A stretch of 64,000 nt of DNA from JASGKO01 sp049840595 (GTDB taxonomy: Bacteria > Verrucomicrobiota > Verrucomicrobiia > Chthoniobacterales > Chthoniobacteraceae), in assembly GCA_049840595.1 (NCBI GenBank), contig JASGKO010000041.1, positions 62,001-126,000 on the forward strand. Direction: 5' to 3'. Below are positions 8,674 to 18,354 of the stretch, piece by piece; position 1 is the stretch's first letter; the number at the start of each line of letters is the position of its first letter. Below the pieces are notes generated by a model that did no database searches, was not told where the DNA came from, and saw only the letters and a program-made list of their open reading frames with translations. The translations under genes and the position numbers were made by a program.

Positions 8674-9159
8674 TTGCAAAAACCGGTTGTACTCTATCGC
8701 TATACTTGTGGCCGCGTCTTCGAGTGGCGAAGGAGCGGGCAGGTGCAGGAGTCGCGCAAGCCCGAGGTGGCGACTGAGAAATGGAGTCTGGAGGACTTTG
8801 CGTGCAAGGTAGTCCGGGGTGCATACCGCTACGGGCGTCTCGTGGATACCCATGAAAAGAAGGAGTTCATCACCGCGTTGTTTTCCGAAGTTTATTTGAA
8901 GGGCGAGGGGATCGTGTCGTTCCGGCTGCGGGAGAATTTTCTTGGGAGCGAAAATGGTAGTTCCCATAGCGTGGTGGAATTGCCTGCTCCCTTTCGCCTT
9001 TCGAACCCGGACGATGAAATCCCCGAGGGGCAGCGCCGATGCTCAAGCTGCAAAGAGGTGAAGGCGGAGCGCGAATTTTTGAGACGACGCGGCCAGTGCC
9101 ACCCGTGCCGCAAGAGCAGCGATCGCGAGCGGTATCTCCGCAGACAGTTATTCCCTTAA
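8674..9159 (+). pseudogene. Remnant resembling a serine-recombinase C-terminal tail with a Cys4 zinc finger
   Basis: About 161 codons are open from 8674 (TTG; no convincing start or RBS). The middle segment, KKEFITALFSEVYLKGEG and VSFRLRENF, resembles the extreme C-terminus of large serine site-specific recombinases. The C-terminal 40 residues hold C-x2-C...C-x2-C (CSSC and CHPC), a small zinc finger with basic residues. There is no catalytic domain, so this may be the broken tail of an integrase left at the edge of the accessory island, or a short independent zinc-finger protein. Identification is tentative. Confidence 0.4.
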
Positions 9160-9475
9160 AGTTCCTATTTGTCGCCCTGACAGGCGGAAGGCTGGAGCAA
9201 TTTTTTACGGGAAGCCGGATTCCATTTTCGATCCGGAGAAGGCACAAAAAGGCAGTGAAACCGTGTGCGTCATCTTTTTCTGTTATAAGATAATTTTCGA
9301 GGAATATGTTGGGAGAAAGGCGCGAATTGGTTTCGAGTCCGTGCGGATTAGTTTATTTCAATAGGTATTCAGACTCCCTGCGACTGGTTTTCCGGTGTAG
9401 GTGAATTGTTTTGGCTTCCTTTTGCAATCGAGGTTCCGGGGGTTCTTGCCATTCGGCAAATTTACACACATAGAA
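9160..9475. other. Intergenic region without a recognised gene
   Basis: About 316 bases between the recombinase-like remnant and the YadA-head protein. I see no convincing coding frame, RNA or strong hairpin. The last 60 bases must hold the promoter or leader of the adhesin-like gene, but no clear -35/-10 pair stands out. Confidence 0.5.
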
Positions 9476-10876
9476 ATGAACCGATTACTTTGCATTGCAG
9501 TGGCGACGACTTTTCTGGGGCTGGAGCTGGGGCGGGCGGCGACCCTCTCGGGGAATTATACGGTAGTTCCCTATGGAACAGACGCCGGTGATTTTACGGT
9601 AAGTGGAATGCTTGATGTCTATGGAAATAGCTTCAAGTTCGGGACCGCTGGGAGCACTGGATACCAAGGGTTGCTTTACAGTTACACGGACAGCGCGAGC
9701 GGCAATTCATCAATCCTCTTGACGGCCTATCGCAACTCGGTGATTTGGCGGTGGCAGCAAAATAATGGAGCTGCTGACAAAATGGTGCTGGATCAAAACA
9801 ACGCACTGACACTGGTCGCGCCTGGTTACGCCTCGGGAAGTGTGGGCAAAGTGGTAATCACCCCCTCGCTGAGCGGCTCTACCATTACCTTGGATGGCAA
9901 TGCGTTGCTCACAAGCGCAAGCGCCGTTGGAACTTACGTCCAAAAGAGTGCTTCTCAGATAGTAATTGGTTCAGGTGCTTGGGCAGGAGGAATAAATGCC
10001 ACCGTCGTAGGACCTGGATCTTGTGCCGTTCATGATTATTCTACGGCAATTGGCATGAACTCCTATGCCAACGGATCGAATGCGGTGGTTGTGGGTGGTG
10101 GCCAGGATGGAGCCAATGCGATCGGTAATTACGCGGTAGCCATTGGGGACGGAACATATGCAGGAGGGGAATCTGCGGTAGGGTTAAATGGTTCTGTCGT
10201 AGGAGACTATTCCACGGCGATTGGAAACGGATCAGAGGTGTTTGGTAATTCTTCGACGGCCATGGGCGGCGGGGTGGACATAGCGTTTGTGCAAGGGGAT
10301 TACTCGATTGCGTTGGGCGATGGAACCTGGGTGAGTGGCGAAGAATCCAGTGCTCTGGGATGCGGTTCCGCTGCTTATGGCGATTGGGCTTCAGGAGTTG
10401 GAGTCGGTTCTATTGCCAGCGGGAACTATTCGGCGGCCTTTGCCGGTGGCATGGATGGTGCACGCGCCTATGGGGATTACTCGATTTCGATCGGAGACCT
10501 TTCGTATGCCGACAATTTGGGCTCAACAGCGCTGGGACCGTTGGCCATTGCCAATGGTGATTATTCGACAGCCATCGGCAATAATGCGACATCCACAGCC
10601 GCCTACTCGACCGTCATCGGCCAGTATAACATCCAACGAGGTAATTCTCATACTTGGGTGGATACCGATGACCTGTTTGTCGTGGGCAATGGAAAGCCGC
10701 AAGTGGATGCAAGTGGCAATCCGGTTTACGGGAACAACGGCTTACCGGTGGGCAATCCCTCCAATGCTTTCGTAGTGAAGAAGAATGGCGATGCCACTGT
10801 AGGAGGAGTCATTCGCGTCCAGCGTGCGGCAGGAGACATCGGAATGGGGATCTTTATCGCAAACCCTCCTCAATAG
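9476..10876 (+). CDS. Secreted adhesin-like protein with YadA/Hep_Hag head repeats
   Basis: 466 residues from the ATG at 9476, which opens a good signal peptide (MNRLLCIAVATTFLG ... GRAATL). Residues about 170-400 consist of 14-residue-period YadA-type head repeats, such as DYSTAIGNGSEVFG, DYSIALGDGTWVSG and DYSTAIGNNATST: the S-x-A-x-G-x2-x-x-A-x-G pattern of trimeric autotransporter heads. No C-terminal YadA anchor is present; the tail reads FVVKKNGDATVGGV, as in phage-fibre or secreted head proteins. It leads a three-gene set with the N-x-G-Q-x-K protein and the RHS giant, and probably forms a left-handed beta-roll on the cell surface. Confidence 0.8.
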   Translation: MNRLLCIAVATTFLGLELGRAATLSGNYTVVPYGTDAGDFTVSGMLDVYGNSFKFGTAGSTGYQGLLYSYTDSASGNSSILLTAYRNSVIWRWQQNNGAADKMVLDQNNALTLVAPGYASGSVGKVVITPSLSGSTITLDGNALLTSASAVGTYVQKSASQIVIGSGAWAGGINATVVGPGSCAVHDYSTAIGMNSYANGSNAVVVGGGQDGANAIGNYAVAIGDGTYAGGESAVGLNGSVVGDYSTAIGNGSEVFGNSSTAMGGGVDIAFVQGDYSIALGDGTWVSGEESSALGCGSAAYGDWASGVGVGSIASGNYSAAFAGGMDGARAYGDYSISIGDLSYADNLGSTALGPLAIANGDYSTAIGNNATSTAAYSTVIGQYNIQRGNSHTWVDTDDLFVVGNGKPQVDASGNPVYGNNGLPVGNPSNAFVVKKNGDATVGGVIRVQRAAGDIGMGIFIANPPQ

Positions 10877-10917
10877 TTTCAGCAGTTGTTCAGCTTTTGC
10901 TCTTATCGTTCAGTTTT

Positions 10918-11676
10918 ATGAAACGTAATGTCTTAAAAGAACGGGGGCGTATGGCTACCTATTGGGGGGGCATCGCCGTGGTGATCAATACTGTCCTTCT
11001 CTTGCCCCTCGCTGCTACAGGGCCAGGCTGGTGGTATGAACGTGGGATCATTGCAACCGATTCCAATACGGGTGCCACGAAGGTTGCCGATGATTACGGG
11101 GCAATTAATCAAGGTCAACTCAAGATGCTCGCAACCACCGCCTACAACGAATTGGCAGCGAATTGCCCTGGGGGCATTGGCGATATGACCGCTCCGAATG
11201 GAACTGGCTACAAACTTATGCTGTTGATCAATAGTTGGAGCACTCCACAAAGCGGCGGAGGCCGGGTGCCTATCGTTACCGCAAACACGGACGACTACGC
11301 GGCAGTAAATCTAGGACAGTTGAAGACGGTGGCGCAGCCCTTTTATACTCGCTTACTTGAAGTAGGCTATGGAACCGATTATCCATGGAATGCACCAGGG
11401 CATGGGGCGGCTGATGATTACGCATTGGCCAACATTGGGCAGGCCAAGTATCTCTTTTCCTTCGACCTCACTGGAAGCCCGAACAGTTACGATAGTAATG
11501 GAGATGGCGTCCCGGATTGGTGGGAGTTGGAAAACTTTGGGACGATATATCTCAATCTTAATTACATCCCCGACGGCGACGGTCTTACCATCGCCCAAAA
11601 ATATGCGCTGGGCCTTCCCATCGGGAAGCAGAACAACCCTACGCTCAAGCTGCAAGTTAACGTCATTGCTCGATGA
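10918..11676 (+). CDS. Signal-anchored protein with three D-D-Y-x3-N-x-G-Q-x-K repeats and a calcium-binding-like motif
   Basis: 252 residues from the ATG at 10918; a hydrophobic segment at about residues 18-36 is a signal or anchor. Three repeats follow, DDYGAINQGQLK, DDYAAVNLGQLK and DDYALANIGQAK, spaced about 63 residues, and then DSNGDGVPDWWEL, a thrombospondin type 3/EF-like calcium motif. I associate this repeat with Verrucomicrobiota proteins encoded beside RHS giants. The gene sits between the adhesin and the RHS gene on the same strand, so a role in display or processing of the RHS protein is inferred, not shown. Confidence 0.7.
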   Translation: MKRNVLKERGRMATYWGGIAVVINTVLLLPLAATGPGWWYERGIIATDSNTGATKVADDYGAINQGQLKMLATTAYNELAANCPGGIGDMTAPNGTGYKLMLLINSWSTPQSGGGRVPIVTANTDDYAAVNLGQLKTVAQPFYTRLLEVGYGTDYPWNAPGHGAADDYALANIGQAKYLFSFDLTGSPNSYDSNGDGVPDWWELENFGTIYLNLNYIPDGDGLTIAQKYALGLPIGKQNNPTLKLQVNVIAR

Positions 11677-11763
11677 AGGCTATTTGTCTCCGCTGCCCAT
11701 CATTATGGAGCGGCAGGCAGCACGACCGGTAAAATTCGAAAGAATATTCAGGATTTTAGTAAT

Positions 11764-14700
11764 ATGAAAATGAGGGTATATATATTTTTGGTGACCGTTT
11801 ATATAATGTTTTTGTCGGGATACGTTTGCCAAGGGCAAACGCTGAGCGAGGTTTTGAATGCCGTTCAAAACCGAGAACAATTACTCCACGATCAAAGTAA
11901 TATTTCGATTCGGTTGCAAAATCGAGCCAATCAATATCAAGGGAGTTCTTCTACTCAACCGGAATCCCCATTTCAACCATTCGCTTGGAACATCGTCTCA
12001 GCCAACCCGACGGAAGAAGAGGTTGATAGCCTATCGGTTGCAGAGCAAATATCTCTTTTAAGGGAAGCAAAAAATGAGCTGCGTAAAATCATCGTGAAAT
12101 TCGATGACCCTAGAATGAGCGACAAACATTGTGGTGTGGAAAGTCAGTTTACCTCATTTGGGAATCACGGAGTTCCCAGCGAGTTGGATCAATTTGTGAC
12201 GGTTGAAAACTTTCACCAACAGCTGGCAAGCATGGCTACTTGTTTACGGCAAATGCAGATGCTTGCATGGCCAGCGATTTCGATTGATGAGAGTAATTTA
12301 AAATCCACATATGTAGATGCAGGGCAAATTCCTTCTGGACTCCCTCTAAAGAGGGATTTTCTCAACCCAAGCGGAGATGAGTGGCCTACTTATAAAAGTA
12401 GTTTTCGCCAGGGATGCTCATTTGGCTTCAACGGCACAATTGATGCCACAAATGGTGGAAATGTTAATGCAAATACGTTCGGATATTTTCCCTTAGAAAG
12501 CAATGGCGCAGATTCTGTGGCAGGAACAGTATTAATGTATTATTCCTCACCTTGTTATTTAATTAATGAATTACGGGGATTAACCTGGGTGGGGATTGGT
12601 GGGGATGGCACTTCGCAAACCATGTATCATCCAGGAGATCAGTTGCTCGCCCAGGTTTTAACTGATAAAGAGCAATCCGTTAGCCTATCGGATGTCGGGC
12701 TATTTGGTGGCACTTTATCAATATCAGGAACTTGGCAATCAATGTCAATTTCACCCAATTCATATGAGCTTTTTGTGCCCGATGTGCCTGATGAAAATGG
12801 CCAAACCAATGAAGCTCTATGGCAAAGTTATATTGATGTAAACTCGACTTCTTATGATCGCAATTCCTATGAGCTTCTTTGTTTTAATGATGTAAGTTGG
12901 GGGACACACGATGATGCACCTGAATACTTGGACTTGGTGCTTGGCTGGAATGCCCGTTATCAGGCAGATTTTGAGCAGGAGTTTTCAGGTGATGATACCC
13001 ATATTCCAGTGCAACCGAAGCCATTATCGATCATACCAGATTTTGCCAATGAAAGACTGGTGGTAAAACTTGATGATTCAGCAAGCAATGAATGTGAGTT
13101 GGAATTTTTGTTTCGCAATATCGTCGTAAGCGATCAAAATGGGGGGACTGGAGCAATTTCAAATCGTAATATCTTATCAGTGTCAGGGAATGGCAAATGG
13201 GATGCCGTTTTCTCTGGGAAGCCGGAGGATCGCGAACCTCGGCTTGACTGGAATGGGGTATGGAACAATAAAAATGGTCGTTGGAAAACTTATAATGACT
13301 ATCTCACTGAATGGTGGCGTCCCGAGCTGGTCCAATTGAAGTCGGCTTCGTATCTGGTAAATGTCACCCAACTGGGGGATCGCTTCAGTTACAAGATTGA
13401 TTTTTACCGTGCAGATCAAGTGCAAGCTAAAGACTCCGTCACTGGCCGATATTCAATCAAATCTGGTCAAGGGCCGATCGAAAGTTGGACGGTCGAAAAC
13501 CCTCAACATGACGACTCCAAGAATGGATTCTTGACCATTACCACGTCGAAGGGGGCCTGTAATATAAGCCTCACCCAATCATCCGCTAGTACTGGCGGTC
13601 TCATCGATCATTGGGCTTTTGCAGAAACAGACAGTGCCTCAGGGAATGAGGTTTTGCATAAAAGTGTGGATGTTACCTCCGCAGAAAAGAGTGCCAATGC
13701 AAATAATTACACTACAATCACCTCCCCGTATACTGTAGCTGATGAAACGTCCTTGAATGGAGTTGCTCTACCCAGTATTACAACGACTTATTGGGATACA
13801 TGGGCCAATCCGCAACGGATTGATCAGATTGTCGAAAGCGGCAGCGACGGAACAAAGACCACTACTTATACCTATGATTGGGAAGAGGATGATGATGCCA
13901 ATACGTACCTTCCTGATCATTTGACACAGGTGCAGCAGAGCGGTGGTCCGAATCCCTATACCGCCGCGTACGATGGCAACGAACTACTCACCAGTTGGGT
14001 GAGCGCCAGTTCGGAAGTGGATTACGGGTATAACGGCTCTCAGGTGACACGAACGGAGAAGTTCAACGGAAGTAATGTTCGCCAGGAGACGACGACGTGG
14101 AGCGGGGACATGACCACCGCCACTACGACGGTGAGTGGAGCGAGCGATGCGACGAATTCGATCGTTCAATATAACTCCGGCACCGATGGGACGTATCCGT
14201 GGGGATTGAAGCTGGTCCAGGGATTTGATGGCTCGCTTACCACCTATGGTTACGCCGCGAACTCCGATGGGAGCTTTACGGTGACGACGATGAGTGGACG
14301 CAGCACCACTACCAATCAGGCGGTGGGAGCAGGAACCAAGGTTGTGCAGACGATCAATAGTTCTGGCCAGTTGATTGCGAGCGAGACCGACGACATCGAG
14401 AGCGGGGCGAAGCTGGATTATGCAACGGCGACGGAGTTCCAGAACACGGTATTCCCGAAAACCTTTAGTTGTTCACTCGGCACGACGGAGGGATATACTT
14501 ACGATGGAGAAGGGCAAGTGCTCAGCCATACGGATCGGCTGGGGATTACGAGCAATTATACGTTGGATGCCTTGGGAAGAACGACGGAAGTAGCTCGCAA
14601 TGGGGTAACCTTGGACATTGGCTACAATCCGGGCCATCTCGGGCGGTTGCTTACTTGGAAAGCGACGGGTGAGGACAATCGCACGCAGGAAGAAACCGTA

Positions 14701-17700
14701 AGTCCGTTCGGTTTGAGCCAGACCGTCGCCATCGTCGGGCCGGAGCATGTGACGACCACCCGGACCGAAGATGCGAACACGATCACGCTGCAGACCAACA
14801 ATAGCACGACTGGGCAAAACCTGACCAAGACGTTTACGAAAGCGACGATGGCGACCGCGATCACCGGCAATGCGATGAAGCCGTGGAATATCAGCTACAC
14901 GTTTCCCGGGAGCGGCTGGAAGCAGACTACGACCCACGGCAGTGATACGGCGCTGACGGAGGCGGTCACCCTGGATGCGCTGGGACGAATCATCAGCGAT
15001 GTCTCGCCCAGTCCCACCGGCTCAGGCACGGCGACGACGACGTATGGCTATACCGGAGGTCGGTTGACCTCGGTGCTCGATCCGGGCGGCGAAACCGATT
15101 ACAGCTATCAACCGGATGGCTCGTTGCAGAAAACCAGCCGATCGGGCCGCTACGTGTCGGTGAACCGAGTCACCAGTAGCTCTTCGCAGATCAAGTGGGA
15201 ATGGAAAGATGCGACCGGTGAAACTCTCTGGCAGCGGAGCTACAATCCGACCACGCAGGCGACCACCGAAATTCCTTGGGGAGAAAGCGCGCGGGCGGTG
15301 ACCACGACGCCTACGATCAGCGGCAGTGTCTTGCAGCTGGTGGCCAGCGGCCCCAACCTGAGCGCGACCTCGCAGTGGAAGGACGGGGTGCCGTATCAGG
15401 GAAGCAGCACGGTGGGGGCTCCGCAGACGAGTTGGAGCGCGACGCCGAATGGATTTGGGGAAATCGCGAGTGCGACGGTAAACGTCGGAGCAGGAACAGC
15501 GAACTCGATCACCACGAATTATTCGAATCTAGGGTTGCCGACCGATACGAGCGGGCTGGTCAACAGCCACCGCGTGGACAGCTTCGATGGGACGACTGGC
15601 TGGACAGCGACGGTAACCCAAAACGGACACACGACGACGAGCAAAGCTTCGCTGAAAGGCGATGCTTTGGGCGCGCAGGGATATGGGTTTGCGGATCAAA
15701 CGTGGAGCACGCCCTCCTATGGCAGCACGATTACGAAGACGCTGGGGACGGGAGCCGGGAATGCGCAGTTTACTTGGAACCTAGCCGGACAACTCCTGCA
15801 GCGGAAGTTTCCGGATGGGAGTGCGGAGAGTTTTACGTATAATGCGGCGGGAGCGCCGCAGAGCTGGACGACACCGCGCGCGAGTTTCAGCCTGGCCCCG
15901 AATGCATTTGGCGAGCCGACGACCTTGGGCGGAATGGGCAGCATCGGCTACGACTTGGCCGGGCGGGTGAATTCCATTACCGATGCGGCAGGTAGTCATA
16001 CGACGACGTATACGGAAGGCCAACCGGCGACGGAAGGGCATACCAGCGGGGTGTTGTCGGGGCAGTGGGTGAATCATGCCTACGATAGCCTTGGGCGCTT
16101 GCAGAAAGTGACGATCTGGCCCGGAGGCAAGCAAACGATCTATGCCTATGATGACTCTGGCACCGGAGCGTTATACTCGATCACTACGATGGGCGGGGCG
16201 GGCGGAACTTTCACCAATTACGATTCGGTGACCGGTCGGGCGAAGACGGTGACCCTGGCGGGCGTGCTGTCGGTGGCACGAAGCTTTGACGGGCTGGGAC
16301 GGACCTTGAGCGAGAACTCAACGATCACCGGACAGACGCTGACTTATAACGGGTATCAATATGATGCGGACGGACACTGCTATCAGTTGAGCACGCCACA
16401 GGGCTCTTGGACGTTGGGCTATGACAGCAATGGCTACCTGCAAAGCGTGACGGGGAGCAAGAACGACACGTTCAATCTGGATGAAGCCGGGCGGTCAGTG
16501 GGAGACATCACCAATGATTACTTCCCGGTGGTGCGCCATAATAATTCAACGGTGGAAGTCTTCGGCTCGGTGTCCCCGTCGGCCACCCTGAAAATCAACA
16601 ATGTGACCACGACGGTGGATGCGACGACTGGCAAGTTCGACGTGACCTACACGCCGACGGCGGGAACCTGGCAGGCGTATGATGTGGTGGCCACCCTGGC
16701 GGGAGCAGGGACGGGAGGAGCGGCGGCGGTGGCCGAGCAGATCAAAAATGTATATGTTCCCTCGCCCAATGAGAGCCTGAGCTTCGATGGAAGCGGGAAT
16801 CTGCAGGGCGATGAGCGGTGGACGTATACGTGGAGCAGTTTGGACCAGTGTACGCGGTGGGTGGAAAAGAACCCGTTGGACGCGGGGAGCAAGACGCAGG
16901 TGGATTGCATTTACGATCTGCAAGGACGGCGGGTGCAGAAGCAGGTGACGGTGGGCGGGGTGGTGAGCAAACGGACGACGACGTTGTGGGACGGGTGGCG
17001 ACCGGTGCTGGAGGTTGATTACGACGCGAAGAACGAGGAAACGGCCAAGCGGTATTACACCTGGGGCGCGGATGTGAGCGGGACCATGAACGGAGCAGCA
17101 GGAATCGGCGGGTTGATCGAGGTGATGGAAACCAAAGGGGCGACGACCACCAAGAGCCTAGCGATTTATGACGGGATTGGGAACGTGGTGGGATTGGCGG
17201 ATGAAACTAGCGGCGTGCAGGTGGCGGGTTACAGCTACGGTCCGTATGGTGAGGTGTTGTCGGAATGGGGCGAGCGGGCGGAGAGTTGTCCGTTCCGTTA
17301 CCAGACCAAGGAATATGATGTGGAGACGGGGTATTACTACTTCGGGAAGCGGGACCACGATCCGAAAACCCGGTGCTGGCTCTCGCGCGATCCCGAACGC
17401 GAAGCGGGTGGCGCGAACCTCTACGCCTACTGCGAGAACCAGCCGGTGGGGAATTATGATCCCATTGGATTGGACATAGCGTTCCTTCCTCTGCCCACCA
17501 CGTTTTATCTGCCCATCTTCAGAACACCTTTTGATAAGGATGAAAAACTGGAACAGGACCGCTCCGATGAACGCTCAATCAGTCAGCAGAATCCGCAAGT
17601 CTCGAGAATGGCAGACCAAGGGATTGCTGGTGGAGTTAATGAATTGGTTCGTCTCCGCCAATTACAAGCCGAGCTTGAAGTGCGGAAGAGCGATGGCTTG

Positions 17701-18354
17701 CCGACCGATGATCTAAATTCGCAGTTCGTCAATGGAATCAACAATCTGCAAGACGCGAACGCGCTGCGAGCCTTGCGAACTAGCATTAATAATCGCGACC
17801 AGGAGCGACTCAACGAGCAGGTAGGGCTAATTCTGATGGGATTTACTGCTGGGAGAAGTATTATTTCTGGGGCGCTTGGAGAATTATCAGCGGCAAAGTC
17901 GACAATGATTGCGACTCCTAGTACCAATTTGCGTGCAATTGCTGCAGGAGTTGATTCATTAAATTCTGCTCAAGCTCAAGTTCTTGAGAAATTAAGTGGT
18001 TATGGATCTAGCACGATCATTCCGAAACGTGGTTTCGGGCAAACAGATTTAGCCGCTCTTTCTGCCGCCACCGGCGATGAGTTCGCAATGTTCACGACCG
18101 GTGGTAGACGATTGATCATGCGTGGTGATTCGCAGACCGTTCCAATTTCGCCCGAACAAGCTCAAAGTTTAAGCGAGCAGGGTTGGAGATGGTCTTCTCA
18201 TGTTCATCCGGATGGGGTATTGAGGTCATCTCTCGGAGACCGAAAGGTTCTTGGTCCATTTCGTAATCAGCGTAGTGCAATTCTTGACCCTTTTGGAGGG
18301 CGTAGTTTATTTAGTCCCACCGGCGACATGGTGAGTCCATCTTGGCTTCCGTAA
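11764..18354 (+). CDS. Giant RHS-repeat polymorphic toxin with C-terminal JAMM-type metallopeptidase tip
   Basis: 2196 residues. The signal peptide is at about residues 1-27. A unique N-terminal domain extends to about residue 690. RHS/YD repeats run from about residue 695 to 1800 (LDALGRTTEV, YGYTGGRLTSV, YDLAGRVNSI), interrupted near 1590-1670 by an Ig-like insert (VEVFGSVSPSATLKI). The RHS-associated core ends with DPIGLD at about 1899, where the tip begins. The tip of about 290 residues holds E2106, H2146-V-H2148-P, S2156 and D2159, the exact H-x-H-x7-S-x2-D spacing of JAMM zinc isopeptidases. RHS shells encapsulate and deliver such tips. The next gene overlaps the stop codon (TAATG) and is probably its immunity protein. 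The N-terminal part is richer in A/T than the core. Confidence 0.88.
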   Translation: MKMRVYIFLVTVYIMFLSGYVCQGQTLSEVLNAVQNREQLLHDQSNISIRLQNRANQYQGSSSTQPESPFQPFAWNIVSANPTEEEVDSLSVAEQISLLREAKNELRKIIVKFDDPRMSDKHCGVESQFTSFGNHGVPSELDQFVTVENFHQQLASMATCLRQMQMLAWPAISIDESNLKSTYVDAGQIPSGLPLKRDFLNPSGDEWPTYKSSFRQGCSFGFNGTIDATNGGNVNANTFGYFPLESNGADSVAGTVLMYYSSPCYLINELRGLTWVGIGGDGTSQTMYHPGDQLLAQVLTDKEQSVSLSDVGLFGGTLSISGTWQSMSISPNSYELFVPDVPDENGQTNEALWQSYIDVNSTSYDRNSYELLCFNDVSWGTHDDAPEYLDLVLGWNARYQADFEQEFSGDDTHIPVQPKPLSIIPDFANERLVVKLDDSASNECELEFLFRNIVVSDQNGGTGAISNRNILSVSGNGKWDAVFSGKPEDREPRLDWNGVWNNKNGRWKTYNDYLTEWWRPELVQLKSASYLVNVTQLGDRFSYKIDFYRADQVQAKDSVTGRYSIKSGQGPIESWTVENPQHDDSKNGFLTITTSKGACNISLTQSSASTGGLIDHWAFAETDSASGNEVLHKSVDVTSAEKSANANNYTTITSPYTVADETSLNGVALPSITTTYWDTWANPQRIDQIVESGSDGTKTTTYTYDWEEDDDANTYLPDHLTQVQQSGGPNPYTAAYDGNELLTSWVSASSEVDYGYNGSQVTRTEKFNGSNVRQETTTWSGDMTTATTTVSGASDATNSIVQYNSGTDGTYPWGLKLVQGFDGSLTTYGYAANSDGSFTVTTMSGRSTTTNQAVGAGTKVVQTINSSGQLIASETDDIESGAKLDYATATEFQNTVFPKTFSCSLGTTEGYTYDGEGQVLSHTDRLGITSNYTLDALGRTTEVARNGVTLDIGYNPGHLGRLLTWKATGEDNRTQEETVSPFGLSQTVAIVGPEHVTTTRTEDANTITLQTNNSTTGQNLTKTFTKATMATAITGNAMKPWNISYTFPGSGWKQTTTHGSDTALTEAVTLDALGRIISDVSPSPTGSGTATTTYGYTGGRLTSVLDPGGETDYSYQPDGSLQKTSRSGRYVSVNRVTSSSSQIKWEWKDATGETLWQRSYNPTTQATTEIPWGESARAVTTTPTISGSVLQLVASGPNLSATSQWKDGVPYQGSSTVGAPQTSWSATPNGFGEIASATVNVGAGTANSITTNYSNLGLPTDTSGLVNSHRVDSFDGTTGWTATVTQNGHTTTSKASLKGDALGAQGYGFADQTWSTPSYGSTITKTLGTGAGNAQFTWNLAGQLLQRKFPDGSAESFTYNAAGAPQSWTTPRASFSLAPNAFGEPTTLGGMGSIGYDLAGRVNSITDAAGSHTTTYTEGQPATEGHTSGVLSGQWVNHAYDSLGRLQKVTIWPGGKQTIYAYDDSGTGALYSITTMGGAGGTFTNYDSVTGRAKTVTLAGVLSVARSFDGLGRTLSENSTITGQTLTYNGYQYDADGHCYQLSTPQGSWTLGYDSNGYLQSVTGSKNDTFNLDEAGRSVGDITNDYFPVVRHNNSTVEVFGSVSPSATLKINNVTTTVDATTGKFDVTYTPTAGTWQAYDVVATLAGAGTGGAAAVAEQIKNVYVPSPNESLSFDGSGNLQGDERWTYTWSSLDQCTRWVEKNPLDAGSKTQVDCIYDLQGRRVQKQVTVGGVVSKRTTTLWDGWRPVLEVDYDAKNEETAKRYYTWGADVSGTMNGAAGIGGLIEVMETKGATTTKSLAIYDGIGNVVGLADETSGVQVAGYSYGPYGEVLSEWGERAESCPFRYQTKEYDVETGYYYFGKRDHDPKTRCWLSRDPEREAGGANLYAYCENQPVGNYDPIGLDIAFLPLPTTFYLPIFRTPFDKDEKLEQDRSDERSISQQNPQVSRMADQGIAGGVNELVRLRQLQAELEVRKSDGLPTDDLNSQFVNGINNLQDANALRALRTSINNRDQERLNEQVGLILMGFTAGRSIISGALGELSAAKSTMIATPSTNLRAIAAGVDSLNSAQAQVLEKLSGYGSSTIIPKRGFGQTDLAALSAATGDEFAMFTTGGRRLIMRGDSQTVPISPEQAQSLSEQGWRWSSHVHPDGVLRSSLGDRKVLGPFRNQRSAILDPFGGRSLFSPTGDMVSPSWLP

